Of a DNA stretch of 64,000 nucleotides, positions 1-9,879 are shown piece by piece. The notes beneath the pieces were generated by a model, which was not told the origin of the DNA, ran no database searches, and saw only the letters and a program-made list of their open reading frames with translations. Position 1 is the first letter of the stretch; each line of letters begins with the position of its first letter. Position numbers and translations under genes: made by a program. Origin of the DNA: Herbiconiux oxytropis (GTDB taxonomy: Bacteria; Actinomycetota; Actinomycetes; Actinomycetales; Microbacteriaceae); assembly GCF_024979315.1 (NCBI RefSeq), contig NZ_JANLCK010000009.1, forward strand, positions 86,113 through 150,112, written 5' to 3'.

Positions 1-462
1 GTCGGCGCAGTCCGGGTGCCCGGCGGCCCGGGAGGCCGCGGCGAACGCCTCGTCGAGCGGGCTCTGGCTCAGCCGGGTCACCCGCACAGGGCCGCTGTCG
101 CCGTGGTACGGCCGGTCGCCGAACTGCTCGTCGGTCTCGATGGCGTTGAGGCCCGGCAGCAGGTCGTCCCACTGCCAGCCCTCGCCCCACGACTCGAAGC
201 CGCTCGGCTGTCCGCGCGACCCGGCGGCGGCATTGACGCTCGAGCCCCCGCCGAGCACCCTGCCGCGCACGAGGTGACGGCCCGAGTCGAGATCGGTGTA
301 GTCCCAGTCGGCGTCGGGGAAGGCGTGGTCGTGCAGGTAGTTGTGGGGCACCGGATCGCCGGGGTCTGCCCCCGCCTCGATCAGCGTGACGTCGGCCAGG
401 TCGGCGAGGCGATGGGCGGCGAGGAGTCCTCCGTTGCCGCCTCCGGCGATGACGATCCTCAT
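1..462 (-). CDS. GMC-family FAD-dependent oxidoreductase, N-terminal part (cut by window edge)
   Basis: Only the first 154 codons are visible; the gene continues beyond the left edge. The protein opens with an FAD-binding Rossmann turn (IAGGGNGG, residues 5-12) and an acidic ribose-binding residue in LIEAG (27-31). The GMC signature RGRVLGGGSSVN follows at residues 66-77. GMC enzymes oxidise alcohols, sugars or related CH-OH groups with FAD. The ATG overlaps the stop of the upstream amidohydrolase by 4 bp (ATGA), so it is the last visible gene of the operon starting at 3567. The substrate is not apparent. An adjacent amidohydrolase and monooxygenase suggest breakdown of a small organic compound. 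Confidence 0.85.
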   Translation of the reverse strand, partial: MRIVIAGGGNGGLLAAHRLADLADVTLIEAGADPGDPVPHNYLHDHAFPDADWDYTDLDSGRHLVRGRVLGGGSSVNAAAGSRGQPSGFESWGEGWQWDDLLPGLNAIETDEQFGDRPYHGDSGPVRVTRLSQSPLDEAFAAASRAAGHPDCAD

Positions 463-1496
463 GCCGCTCCCGCCGTCTCGTCGGAGAGGCCGAGGAGGGC
501 CGCGAAGTTGCCGCCCATCACCCCGTCGAGCTTGGACTGCGGGATGGGCGGGAGGCCGAGCACCGCCGCCTCCTCGTTGACCGTGAGGAGCTTCTCGCGG
601 AGGCCGACCGGGTCGTAGAGGAAGCCCGGGAAGTCGGTCCCGAACATGATCTTCTCGAGGGGCACGAAGAAGGGCTCTGCCCGGTGCAGGAAGAGGAAGA
701 GGTCTCGCCGGGTGACGGTGGCGATGTGGTAGCTGATCTCGGTGTAGAAATTCGGATGCTTCGTGAGCATGAACATCGCCTCCTCGATCCAGGGGATGCC
801 GCAATGCGCGATGATCACCTTCAGGTCGCGGAAGTTGCGGCCGATGTCGTCCAGGAGTGCCGGGCGGCCGAGCTCCATCTTCGCGTCGATCCGGGTGGAG
901 CCGGCCTGGTGGATCATCACGGGGATGCCGAGGTCGCGCGCCGCGGCGAGCACCGGGAAGGCCAGGTCGCGGTCGACCGGCGACCAGTGCTGGTACATCG
1001 GATAGAGCTTCACACCCTTCAGGCCGTCCTCCTGCACGGCGCGGGCGAGCTCGTCGACGGCTGCCTTCACGCCCCGGTAGGCCGGGTTCACCGACGCGAA
1101 GCCGATGATCCTCTCGGGTTCGGCGCGTACGCATCCGGCGATGTACTCGTTGCAGCGCTCGGGATGCTGCTCGCCCGTGACGTCGGTCTGGCCGAGCACG
1201 TCGACCGTGCCCATCAGCCGGCCCTCGAGGTACTGCGGGCTCACGGCGAGCGCCACGATCTTGTCGAAGCCCGGATGCGCGGCGACGGTCTCGTGCGGAC
1301 CGACGACCCCGAAGCCGTCCTTGCCCTCTGCCGCCTCGATCTCCTCCCACTCATGGTCGACCGGGCAGCGGTGGCTCGGCAGCTTGCCCTCGGCACGGTA
1401 GATGGTGAGCGAGCCCTCGCGGCCGTAGCGCTTGGTGAAGGCCGCATCCGTGCCCATCGAGAGGATGTGGGTGTGGGCGTCGATCTGGAGTGTCAT
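459..1496 (-). CDS. Amidohydrolase-2 family metal-dependent hydrolase
   Basis: A 345-residue TIM-barrel amidohydrolase of the aminocarboxymuconate-semialdehyde decarboxylase (ACMSD) / amidohydrolase-2 type. Metal-ligand motif AHTHI lies at residues 7-11. Later family motifs include a histidine strand (IIAHCGIPW) and the C-terminal FGTDFPG, whose Asp is the usual catalytic or metal ligand. Family members hydrolyse or decarboxylate small cyclic or aromatic substrates. I chose the ATG at 1496 because the longer open frame upstream is Arg-rich antisense of the next gene. It sits 8 bp after the TenA-like gene and overlaps the GMC gene, so they are co-transcribed. Substrate unknown. Confidence 0.85.
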   Translation of the reverse strand: MTLQIDAHTHILSMGTDAAFTKRYGREGSLTIYRAEGKLPSHRCPVDHEWEEIEAAEGKDGFGVVGPHETVAAHPGFDKIVALAVSPQYLEGRLMGTVDVLGQTDVTGEQHPERCNEYIAGCVRAEPERIIGFASVNPAYRGVKAAVDELARAVQEDGLKGVKLYPMYQHWSPVDRDLAFPVLAAARDLGIPVMIHQAGSTRIDAKMELGRPALLDDIGRNFRDLKVIIAHCGIPWIEEAMFMLTKHPNFYTEISYHIATVTRRDLFLFLHRAEPFFVPLEKIMFGTDFPGFLYDPVGLREKLLTVNEEAAVLGLPPIPQSKLDGVMGGNFAALLGLSDETAGAA

Positions 1497-1504
1497 GGCG
1501 GTTC

Positions 1505-2221
1505 CTAGCTCAGGTCCTGCCAGGTGGTCCCGGTGAACCCCTGGTCCCAGAACTGCCGCTCGAGGCGGCAGCCGGTGATGAAGATGTCGGCGGCGCGGAC
1601 TCGCGCGGCCTCCGGCATGGCGGCGAGTTCCCGGTCGAACGAGTCGCGCAGCGTCGCGACGACGACGGCGTAGGCGTCGCTCGCGAAGAACTCGATCCAG
1701 CCGCGATAGGCCGGATGCTCCACGGCGCCGTCGATGAGGCCCGTCGCGATCTCGCCGTAGCTCCAGGCGCACGGCAGCAGGGCGGCGGCGATGTCGTTCG
1801 CGTCGCCCGTGGCGGCGATCGAGAGCAGCCACGAGGTGTAGGCCACGGTGGCGGGGGCCCTCACTCCTTCGCTCACCGGACCCTCCCCCGCGAGCGCGAC
1901 CGCGTCGGCGTGCATCCGCTCGTTCTGCGGGAGCTCGACGGCGACGATGTTGACGAGCGCGTCGGTGTACTCACCGAGACCCCGCAGGTCCGGTGAACGG
2001 GTGGCGCCCATGGCGAGCATGCGCGCGTAGTCGGGGAGGTAGAGGAGGTTCTGCGCGAGGTAGAAGCGGAAGCGCTCGGGCGGCAGCGTGCCGTCGGCGA
2101 GCCCACGGGGAAACGGATGCTCGATGAGCGCGTTCCAGAGCGGGCCGACGGAGTCCCGGAGCTCGGCCGTGGTGGCGGGCGCCGGTGCCGATGTGTGCGC
2201 CGGTGCGGGTGTCGCGCTCAT
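1505..2221 (-). CDS. TenA/THI-4 family protein (thiaminase-II-like)
   Basis: A 238-residue all-helical TenA-like protein. Recognisable blocks are the N-terminal LPPERFRFYLAQ segment, the central LLPCAWSYGEI that carries the family's catalytic Cys, and the C-terminal RLERQFWDQGF containing the family Glu. TenA proteins hydrolyse aminopyrimidines in thiamine salvage. The Asp that binds the pyrimidine in Bacillus TenA (in QDxxYL) is Asn here (QNLLYL), so the substrate may differ. The first 20 residues are Ala/Pro/Thr-rich and probably disordered. The ATG overlaps the stop of the upstream monooxygenase (ATGA). Context points to catabolism of an N-containing compound rather than vitamin synthesis. 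Confidence 0.8.
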   Translation of the reverse strand: MSATPAPAHTSAPAPATTAELRDSVGPLWNALIEHPFPRGLADGTLPPERFRFYLAQNLLYLPDYARMLAMGATRSPDLRGLGEYTDALVNIVAVELPQNERMHADAVALAGEGPVSEGVRAPATVAYTSWLLSIAATGDANDIAAALLPCAWSYGEIATGLIDGAVEHPAYRGWIEFFASDAYAVVVATLRDSFDRELAAMPEAARVRAADIFITGCRLERQFWDQGFTGTTWQDLS

Positions 2222-3567
2222 GCGGTCACCGCCTCGCGCGTCTGGCCGAAGTGGCCGCGCAGTGTCGCTCCCTCGTAGGCCGCGCGGTAGACACCCCGTT
2301 CCTGCAGTTCGGGAACCACGAGGTCGACGAACTCCTCGATGCCCTCCGGCAGCGTGGAGGCGTTGACGTTGAAGCCGTCGGCCGCGCGGCCCTCGAACCA
2401 GCGCACGAGCTCGTCGGCGATCGAGGAGGGCGTGCCCACGGTGGTGAAGTGCCCTCCGCCGGCCGAGATGCGCTCGAGCATCGTGCCCACGTCGACCTTC
2501 CGGCCGTCGTCGTCGACCGAGAGCGTCTGCATCATGACGTAGCGGCCCTTGGGGCCAGGGAACTCCTCGAGCGCGGGCAGGTCGGGCATGGTGTCGTTCC
2601 GTTCGAGGCGTGAGCAGTCCATGCCGATGTAGCCGCCGAGCACGGCGAGCTGGCGGTCGAGCGACTTGAGCGAGTCGAGGTGGCGCTTCTTGTCGCGGGC
2701 CTCCGCCATGGTCTCGCCGATCACCGTGACGACACCGGGGAGCACCACGATCTCGTGCTCGGCCCGGCCGTGGTCGCGGGTGCGGCGCTTGATGTCGTCG
2801 TAGTAGTCGTGGGCGTCCTCGATCGTGGAGCCGATCCCGTAGATGGCCTCGGCGTAGCGCGCCGCGAGATCGCGGCCCTCGGGCGACGCCCCGGCCTGCA
2901 CCATCACCGGACGGCCCTGGGCGCTCGCCGGGATGTTGAGGGGGCCGCGCACGTCGAAGGCCGCACCGTGGTGCTCGATCGGGCGCAGGCGGGTGGGATC
3001 GAGGAAGTCGCCTCCCTCCTTGTCCATCAGCACCGCCTCGCGGGGATAGCTCCCCCAGAGCCCGAGCATCACCTCGGCGAACTCCTTCGCCCGGGCGTAG
3101 CGCTCGGCCGGCGGCAGGAGCGACGGCAGGCCGTGCAGCGGAGCCTCGGCGTCGCTCTGCGAGGTCACGAGGTTCACGCCGGCCCGGCCACCGCTCAGCA
3201 GGTCGAGCGAGGCGAGGGACCTGGCGGCGTTGAAGGGGTCGTGGAACGAGGCGCTGACCGTGCCGATGAGACCGATCCTCGAGGTCTTGGCCGCGATGTA
3301 GGAGAGCAGGGTGAGGGGCTCGAACATCGCAGCGGCGCTGTTGTGCAGACCGCCGAAGTACGACAGGTGCGAATCGGCGAGGAAGACGGCGTCGAACAGC
3401 CCCCGCTCGCAGGTCACCGCGAGGTCGGCGAAGGTGTCCGGATCGAAGGCGCTCTCGACGCTCGTGCCCTCGCGCTGCCAGGCCGCTGGGTGGTGCCCGT
3501 ACAGCCGCATGAACAGGTTCAGGTGCAGCAGGCGCCCGTCACCGGGCCCGTCGTGTTCGCTCGCCAT
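2218..3567 (-). CDS. FMN-dependent (NtaA/SnaA/DszA-type) flavin monooxygenase
   Basis: A 449-residue luciferase-like protein of the NtaA/SnaA/DszA group, which uses reduced FMN from a partner reductase to oxygenate chelators, pristinamycin intermediates or dibenzothiophene sulfone. Typical segments visible are GGLHNSAAAMFEPLTLLSYIA, NLVTSQSDAEA and VMVQAGASPEGRDLAARYAE, and the length fits the family. It is the first gene of the operon with the TenA-like, amidohydrolase and GMC genes. No flavin reductase is visible nearby. The first six residues (MASEHD) lack a strong upstream Shine-Dalgarno sequence, so the start is provisional. Confidence 0.85.
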   Translation of the reverse strand: MASEHDGPGDGRLLHLNLFMRLYGHHPAAWQREGTSVESAFDPDTFADLAVTCERGLFDAVFLADSHLSYFGGLHNSAAAMFEPLTLLSYIAAKTSRIGLIGTVSASFHDPFNAARSLASLDLLSGGRAGVNLVTSQSDAEAPLHGLPSLLPPAERYARAKEFAEVMLGLWGSYPREAVLMDKEGGDFLDPTRLRPIEHHGAAFDVRGPLNIPASAQGRPVMVQAGASPEGRDLAARYAEAIYGIGSTIEDAHDYYDDIKRRTRDHGRAEHEIVVLPGVVTVIGETMAEARDKKRHLDSLKSLDRQLAVLGGYIGMDCSRLERNDTMPDLPALEEFPGPKGRYVMMQTLSVDDDGRKVDVGTMLERISAGGGHFTTVGTPSSIADELVRWFEGRAADGFNVNASTLPEGIEEFVDLVVPELQERGVYRAAYEGATLRGHFGQTREAVTA

Positions 3568-3598
3568 CAGGCCACCGTCCGAAAGATCGATCCTCTTA

Positions 3599-3611
3599 AG
3601 ATCTAGGATCT
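3599..3611. promoter_or_regulatory. Small inverted repeat upstream of the monooxygenase operon
   Basis: AGATC-TAG-GATCT forms a 5-bp inverted repeat about 32 bp upstream of the start at 3567. Further AGATC/ATATCT half-copies lie on either side in an AT-rich patch. Position and symmetry suggest a repressor operator overlapping the operon promoter. No regulator gene is adjacent in the window, so this is inference. Confidence 0.3.
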
Positions 3612-3659
3612 AATATCTCGATTACGAGGACGTCACGCCGATGTTTCGGGTGTGTGTAC

Positions 3660-4157
3660 TTACTGCGGATCGTGGAGCTCGTGGTGGCTGACCGTCGCGC
3701 AGTCCTCACCGAAGACGAAGTCGCCGAGCACCCGCTCCCCGGCGAGCACCGCGGGCAGCCAGTGCTTCGCGTCGTCCCACATGGCCTCGAGCGGCAGCTC
3801 GTCGAGCGGGTACCAGGCCGGCGACACCTCGTCGGACTCCTGCGGCTCGCCCCGCCACTCGCGCGCGACGAACACGGTCGAGTCCTGGCTCCAGTTCTCC
3901 CGGAACGGGAACGCGAACTTCACGAGGCCCATCTCGGTGAGGTCGCCGGGGGCGACGACGAGGCTCGACTCCTCCTCGATCTCACGCACGATGGCCTCGA
4001 GCGCCGACTCCCCCGGCTCGATCTTGCCGCCGAGGCCCACGATGTTCCCTGACCCGAGCCCGGTCTTCTTGCGGCCGAGCAGCACCTCGGTGCGGCCGTC
4101 GGCACGGTCACGCAGGAGGAAGGCGACGCACACCTGGTAGGGAGAGACGGGGGACAT
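3660..4157 (-). CDS. Nudix hydrolase, MTH1-like (8-oxo-dGTP diphosphatase type)
   Basis: A 165-residue protein with the Nudix box GGKIEPGESALEAIVREIEEES at residues 43-64, where the last position is Ser instead of the usual Gly. The C-terminal segment with MWDDAKHW resembles the base-recognition region of MTH1, so it probably hydrolyses oxidised purine nucleoside triphosphates. I chose ATG 4157 over the in-frame ATG at 4190: the hexamer TATCAT ends 6 nt before 4157, as at a leaderless promoter, and the extra codons look non-coding. It is transcribed divergently from the microprotein gene at 4238. Confidence 0.82.
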   Translation of the reverse strand: MSPVSPYQVCVAFLLRDRADGRTEVLLGRKKTGLGSGNIVGLGGKIEPGESALEAIVREIEEESSLVVAPGDLTEMGLVKFAFPFRENWSQDSTVFVAREWRGEPQESDEVSPAWYPLDELPLEAMWDDAKHWLPAVLAGERVLGDFVFGEDCATVSHHELHDPQ

Positions 4158-4237
4158 CTGAGGATGATATCCCCGCGATGTGTTCGGCATGTTTCGAGTC
4201 CTTGGCCGGCGTCGGGGGTGCGGCGTAGCGTGGAGGC

Positions 4238-4411
4238 ATGAGCACTTTCGTTGATCCCCCCACTCCCGAGTCGTTCGAGCACAACGGTCAGCACCCCGAG
4301 GTCGACGACGAAGACGTCGAGCCCGACAGCTTCGACGAGCGCGTGCAGGACGAGTTCAAGACGTTCATCGGCGACGCCACCCCCACCGAGGGGCCCGCGC
4401 CCGCGGGTTGA
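4238..4411 (+). CDS. Acidic 57-residue microprotein, unknown function
   Basis: A 57-codon open frame with an ATG preceded by TAGCGT and a 6-nt spacer, matching the leaderless pattern seen at other genes here. The product is very acidic (VDDEDVEPD near the middle) with one amphipathic stretch (FDERVQDEFKTFIG) and a Pro/Ala tail. I recognise no domain. Its TGA overlaps a possible TTG start of the zinc-finger gene that follows, suggesting coupled translation. It is probably a real small gene, given frame-specific third-position GC and the promoter-like upstream sequence. Confidence 0.6.
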   Translation: MSTFVDPPTPESFEHNGQHPEVDDEDVEPDSFDERVQDEFKTFIGDATPTEGPAPAG

Positions 4412-4434
4412 GGGCCGAGGCGGGCGGTGGCGGC

Positions 4435-4773
4435 GTGATCGACAGCGCGCCGCTCCATCGTGCTCGAGCCGAGGCCGAGGCCGACATCCGGGAGCTCACG
4501 GCCGCCATGGAGTCGCTCCGCACGACGCGCGAGTCGTCGTCGGACGACGACGAGCACGACCCCGAGGGCCCGACGCTCTCGAGCGAGTGGTCGCGCATCC
4601 GCGGGCTGCTGACGGCGGCCGAGAACCGCCTCGCCGACGCGGAGGCCGCGTGGGCGAGGGTGGCGGACGGCACGTACGGCACGTGCCTGCGCTGCGGCTC
4701 GGCCATTCCGCCCGGGCGCCTGGAGGTGCGGCCCACCGCCGCGTACTGCGTGGCGTGTGCCTCGTTGCGCTGA
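4435..4773 (+). CDS. TraR/DksA-type zinc-finger protein
   Basis: A 112-residue protein with a helical, Glu/Ala-rich N-terminal two thirds (likely coiled coil). The C-terminal four-cysteine zinc motif, CLRCGS then about 16 residues then YCVACAS, is as in DksA/TraR-like proteins. Such proteins often bind the RNA polymerase secondary channel, but many short actinobacterial members are uncharacterised. I chose GTG at 4435. An in-frame TTG at 4408 that overlaps the microprotein stop would add nine residues. It sits in a plus-strand run with the microprotein and an AAA ATPase. Confidence 0.75.
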   Translation: MIDSAPLHRARAEAEADIRELTAAMESLRTTRESSSDDDEHDPEGPTLSSEWSRIRGLLTAAENRLADAEAAWARVADGTYGTCLRCGSAIPPGRLEVRPTAAYCVACASLR

Positions 4774-4782
4774 GCACAACAG

Positions 4783-4827
4783 CCCTGAGCCCAGCACCCC
4801 TGAGCCCAGCACCCCTGAGCCCAGCAT
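4783..4827 (+). repeat. Three tandem 15-bp repeats (CCCTGAGCCCAGCAC)
   Basis: Three head-to-tail copies of CCCTGAGCCCAGCAC, the last ending in T, occupy the gap between the zinc-finger gene and the AAA ATPase gene. They end 28 bp before the ATPase ribosome binding site (AGGAGG, 4855-4860). Such a tract could vary in copy number by slippage. Confidence 0.85.
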
Positions 4828-4865
4828 CCCCGCCCGACGCATCATCCGACCGCCAGGAGGCCGTC

Positions 4866-6353
4866 ATGGACGAACGCACGCAGGAATTCGTCGAGACCTT
4901 CCGGGTCTTCCTCGAGGAGGTGGTGCAGACCGAGCGCGGCGGCGACGACGGGCTGTCGCCCCTCGGGGAGCTCGTCGAGGCGCACCTCGGGTCGCCCGTG
5001 CGTGAGCTCCCGGTCATCACGCACACGATCGCGGCGCACCGTCTGGTCGACGCCGACCTCGCCCTCTCGTCGCTCGCCGACGCATCCGGTGCCGCACCCC
5101 TCGGAGTCTCGGGTGGTCAGATGCGCGACCAGTGCGCCCTCCCCGAACTTCTCGCCGGGTCCCGCTTCGCGCGCTTCGCTCCGGGGCCCATCGACTACGT
5201 GTCTGTGGCCGACGGCCCCGACTCGGTGCGCCGGGTGATGTCGTTCGGCCTCGTGCTGCTCCACTTCGAGGGTGCCCCGGTGGTGGCCCTGCAACGTGCC
5301 GCCAAGCCCGAGCGCGGTCGCGCGGCCGCCGCACTCGAGGTGCTCGCGGCCGATCCGGATGTGGCGGGCGCCTTCCTCGCCGAGTTCTCGCGGCTCATGC
5401 TCTCGCTGTCGGTGCTGCGCGGCCAGGTGCTCTCGTTCACCGCCAGCGAATACGGCAACGGGGCCGCAGGGGCCACGTTCCTCCCCCGCCCGCAGGTGGC
5501 GGCCGACGACGTCATCCTGGCCCCCGGCGTGCTCGAGTCGGTCACCCGCCACGTGGTCGGCGTCGGTGAGCAGCGCGAACGACTGCGGGAGGCCGGCCAG
5601 CACCTCAAGCGCGGAGTGCTGCTCTACGGCCCGCCCGGCACGGGCAAGACCCTCACGGTGCGACACCTGCTGAGCCGCACCCCCGACACCACCGCGGTGC
5701 TGCTGACCGGACCGAGCATCCGCTTCATCACCGAGGCGGCCGAGCTCGCGCGCGCGATGCAGCCCGCCGTCGTGGTGCTCGAGGACGTCGACCTCGTGGC
5801 GCAGGAGCGCGGTCTGCACGGGCCGCAGCCTCTGCTGTTCGCGGTGCTCGACGCCCTCGACGGGCTCGACGGAGACGCCGACGTGGCCTTCGTGCTCACC
5901 ACGAACCGGGTCGAGATGCTCGAGCGCGCGCTCGCCGAGCGGCCGGGGCGCGTCGACCTCGCCGTGGAGGTGGCGCTGCCGGACGACGAGGCGCGGCGTC
6001 GGCTGTTCCACCGCTACGCCCAGGGCCTGCCGCTCGGAGCCGACGCCATCGACGCCGCGGCCGACCGTGCCGCCGGCACCACCGGCTCGTTCGCGAAGGA
6101 GCTCATGCGACGCGCAGTGCTCGCCGCGGCCGAGGCCGACCGGGCCGTGACGGATGCCGACCTCGCGGAGGCGCTCGACTCCCTGCTCTCGGCGGGCGCT
6201 CGGCTCACGAGGAGCCTGCTGGGCGGAGGCGGAAGTGGAAGCGGAAGCGGACACCGACAGGGGGACGGTGCGGCTGCGGAACAGCCGGAGGTGCGACTCA
6301 CCGCCGGCTGGACGGCGTACTCACCCCGTTCCGGTCAGACCTTCGAACCCTGA
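4866..6353 (+). CDS. AAA-family ATPase with novel N-terminal region
   Basis: A 495-residue protein. The first ~230 residues match no family I recognise. A single AAA module follows: Walker A GPPGTGKT (255-262), Walker B VVVLEDVDLV (about 302-311), a sensor-type TTNR, and an arginine-finger-like RPGRVD. A helical lid comes next, then a Gly/Ser-rich linker and an unusual tail ending TFEP. This resembles Cdc48/FtsH-like AAA ATPases that remodel proteins, without a protease domain. AGGAGG lies 5 nt upstream of the ATG. Its last 19 bp overlap the convergent 100-residue gene. Confidence 0.82.
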   Translation: MDERTQEFVETFRVFLEEVVQTERGGDDGLSPLGELVEAHLGSPVRELPVITHTIAAHRLVDADLALSSLADASGAAPLGVSGGQMRDQCALPELLAGSRFARFAPGPIDYVSVADGPDSVRRVMSFGLVLLHFEGAPVVALQRAAKPERGRAAAALEVLAADPDVAGAFLAEFSRLMLSLSVLRGQVLSFTASEYGNGAAGATFLPRPQVAADDVILAPGVLESVTRHVVGVGEQRERLREAGQHLKRGVLLYGPPGTGKTLTVRHLLSRTPDTTAVLLTGPSIRFITEAAELARAMQPAVVVLEDVDLVAQERGLHGPQPLLFAVLDALDGLDGDADVAFVLTTNRVEMLERALAERPGRVDLAVEVALPDDEARRRLFHRYAQGLPLGADAIDAAADRAAGTTGSFAKELMRRAVLAAAEADRAVTDADLAEALDSLLSAGARLTRSLLGGGGSGSGSGHRQGDGAAAEQPEVRLTAGWTAYSPRSGQTFEP

Positions 6354-6637
6354 TCGTCGGAATCCGGATCCTGGTCGCCGCCTAGCTCCCACGGCAATGG
6401 CCCCTCGAACTCGATCGGCTCGTCCGGTGGGGTGTCGAAACCACCCGGGCGCTGCACCCGGCCGAAGAAGCCCATCTGATTGGACTTCGTGAGCACCGAG
6501 TCGGGCGCAGGATCGGAGGGCGCGCCCGCATCGGCACCGGATCCCGCATCCGGTCGCTGCTTGCCGAAGTAGCGGTCGCGGAGGCGCTGGTTGAAGCTCT
6601 TCCGCTCCTGCGCATCGCCGTCGTCCCCGCCGCTCAT
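6335..6637 (-). CDS. Small conserved-type protein of unknown function (100 aa)
   Basis: A 100-residue, polar and acidic protein with an N-terminal basic helix (FNQRLRDRYFGKQ), a central short motif NQMGFFGRVQRP, and a Glu/Asp/Pro-rich end. No domain recognised. The ATG overlaps the stop of the acetyltransferase gene (ATGA), so translation is probably coupled. Its 3' end overlaps the convergent AAA ATPase gene by 19 bp. Confidence 0.7.
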   Translation of the reverse strand: MSGGDDGDAQERKSFNQRLRDRYFGKQRPDAGSGADAGAPSDPAPDSVLTKSNQMGFFGRVQRPGGFDTPPDEPIEFEGPLPWELGGDQDPDSDDQGSKV

Positions 6638-7152
6638 ACCAGCCTCTTCAGCATGCGCGTGTTCCCGAGCGTGTTGGGCTTGACCCGGGCGAGGTCGAGG
6701 AACTCCGCGACGCCCTCGTCGGGCGAGCGCACGAGCTCGGCGTAGACCTCGGGCTCCACGAGGGCGAGCGGGGAGGCGGTGTAGCCGTTGCGCTCGAAGA
6801 ACGGCACCTCGAAGGTGAGGCAGAACAGACGCGAGAGGCCGAGCTCCCGGGCGTCCTCCTCGATCTTCTCGAGCAGAGCGCGGCCGACGCCACGGCCCAG
6901 CCAGTCGTCGTGCACGGCGAGAGTGCGCACTTCGCCGAGGTCCTCCCAGAACACGTGCAGGGCACCGCAGCCCACAAGGGCGCCGTTCTCGTCGACCGCT
7001 ACCCGGAACTCCTGCACGGCCTCGTAGAACACCACGGCGTCCTTGCCGAGCAGGATTCGTCGCTGCACCAGGGGCTCCACGAGGGTCTGGATCCACGGGA
7101 CGTCACTGGTGCGCGCCCGCCGCACGGTCACGGGCGCCTTGCTCGAACTCAT
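6634..7152 (-). CDS. Amino-acid N-acetyltransferase, GNAT family (NAGS-like)
   Basis: A 172-residue single GNAT domain. The acetyl-CoA loop is visible as LAVHDDWLGRGVGRALLEKIE (RGVGRA core). The segment LGLSRLFCLTFEVPFFERNGY resembles the stand-alone N-acetylglutamate synthases of actinobacteria that start arginine synthesis. The length fits that class. No other arginine gene is in the window, so the exact substrate is not proven. It forms a two-gene unit with the 100-residue gene at 6335. Confidence 0.8.
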   Translation of the reverse strand: MSSSKAPVTVRRARTSDVPWIQTLVEPLVQRRILLGKDAVVFYEAVQEFRVAVDENGALVGCGALHVFWEDLGEVRTLAVHDDWLGRGVGRALLEKIEEDARELGLSRLFCLTFEVPFFERNGYTASPLALVEPEVYAELVRSPDEGVAEFLDLARVKPNTLGNTRMLKRLV

Positions 7153-7179
7153 CCCCCCAGACTATTCCCGCCCGGAACG

Positions 7180-7237
7180 CCGAAACGTCACTTTCCTCGC
7201 TTCCCCGAGCGGGGTGGCGTGAAAAGTGACGTTTCGG
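7180..7237. repeat. Long intergenic palindrome with inner hairpin
   Basis: Arms at 7180-7200 and 7217-7237 pair over 21 bp with three mismatches; the outer 14 bp (core AAACGTCACTTT) are perfect. A second hairpin, CCCCGAGCGGGG, sits in the middle at 7203-7214. It fills the gap between the end of clpC and the start of the acetyltransferase gene, both on the minus strand. It could terminate clpC transcripts or be a repetitive extragenic palindrome; there is no T-run. Confidence 0.7.
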
Positions 7238-7252
7238 GTGAGGTGGGTGGAG

Positions 7253-9775
<2,523 letters not shown>

Positions 9776-9833
9776 GTCAGTCTCCCTGGTCGCCAGGGCA
9801 GGTGGATGGCGACCGTTAGGAAGAGACTAACCA

Positions 9834-9863
9834 GCGAACAGGGGCCGGACAGCCCCTGTTCGC
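9834..9863 (-). terminator. Perfect 12-bp hairpin downstream of the DUF5684 gene
   Basis: GCGAACAGGGGC (9834-9845) and GCCCCTGTTCGC (9852-9863) form a perfect 12-bp stem with a 6-nt loop. It begins 16 bp after the end of the gene at 9880 and 58 bp before the clpC start. There is no strong T-tract, but location and stability fit a terminator. Confidence 0.7.
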
Positions 9864-9879
9864 CGTGGGCGTGACGGAA

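Noticed and set aside
3568..3659. TPP riboswitch upstream of the TenA-containing operon
   Set aside because: The leader is about 90 bp and lacks the conserved thi-box segments.
4408..4434. TTG start for the zinc-finger gene
   Set aside because: It overlaps the previous stop, which is attractive, but the nine added residues are Gly/Ala-rich and there is no ribosome site. GTG 4435 fits the family start better, though both remain possible.
9834..9863. A ClgR-type operator for clpC
   Set aside because: The GCGAAC and GTTCGC half-sites point the wrong way relative to the known ClgR arrangement, and the perfect stem-loop fits a terminator for the upstream gene better.
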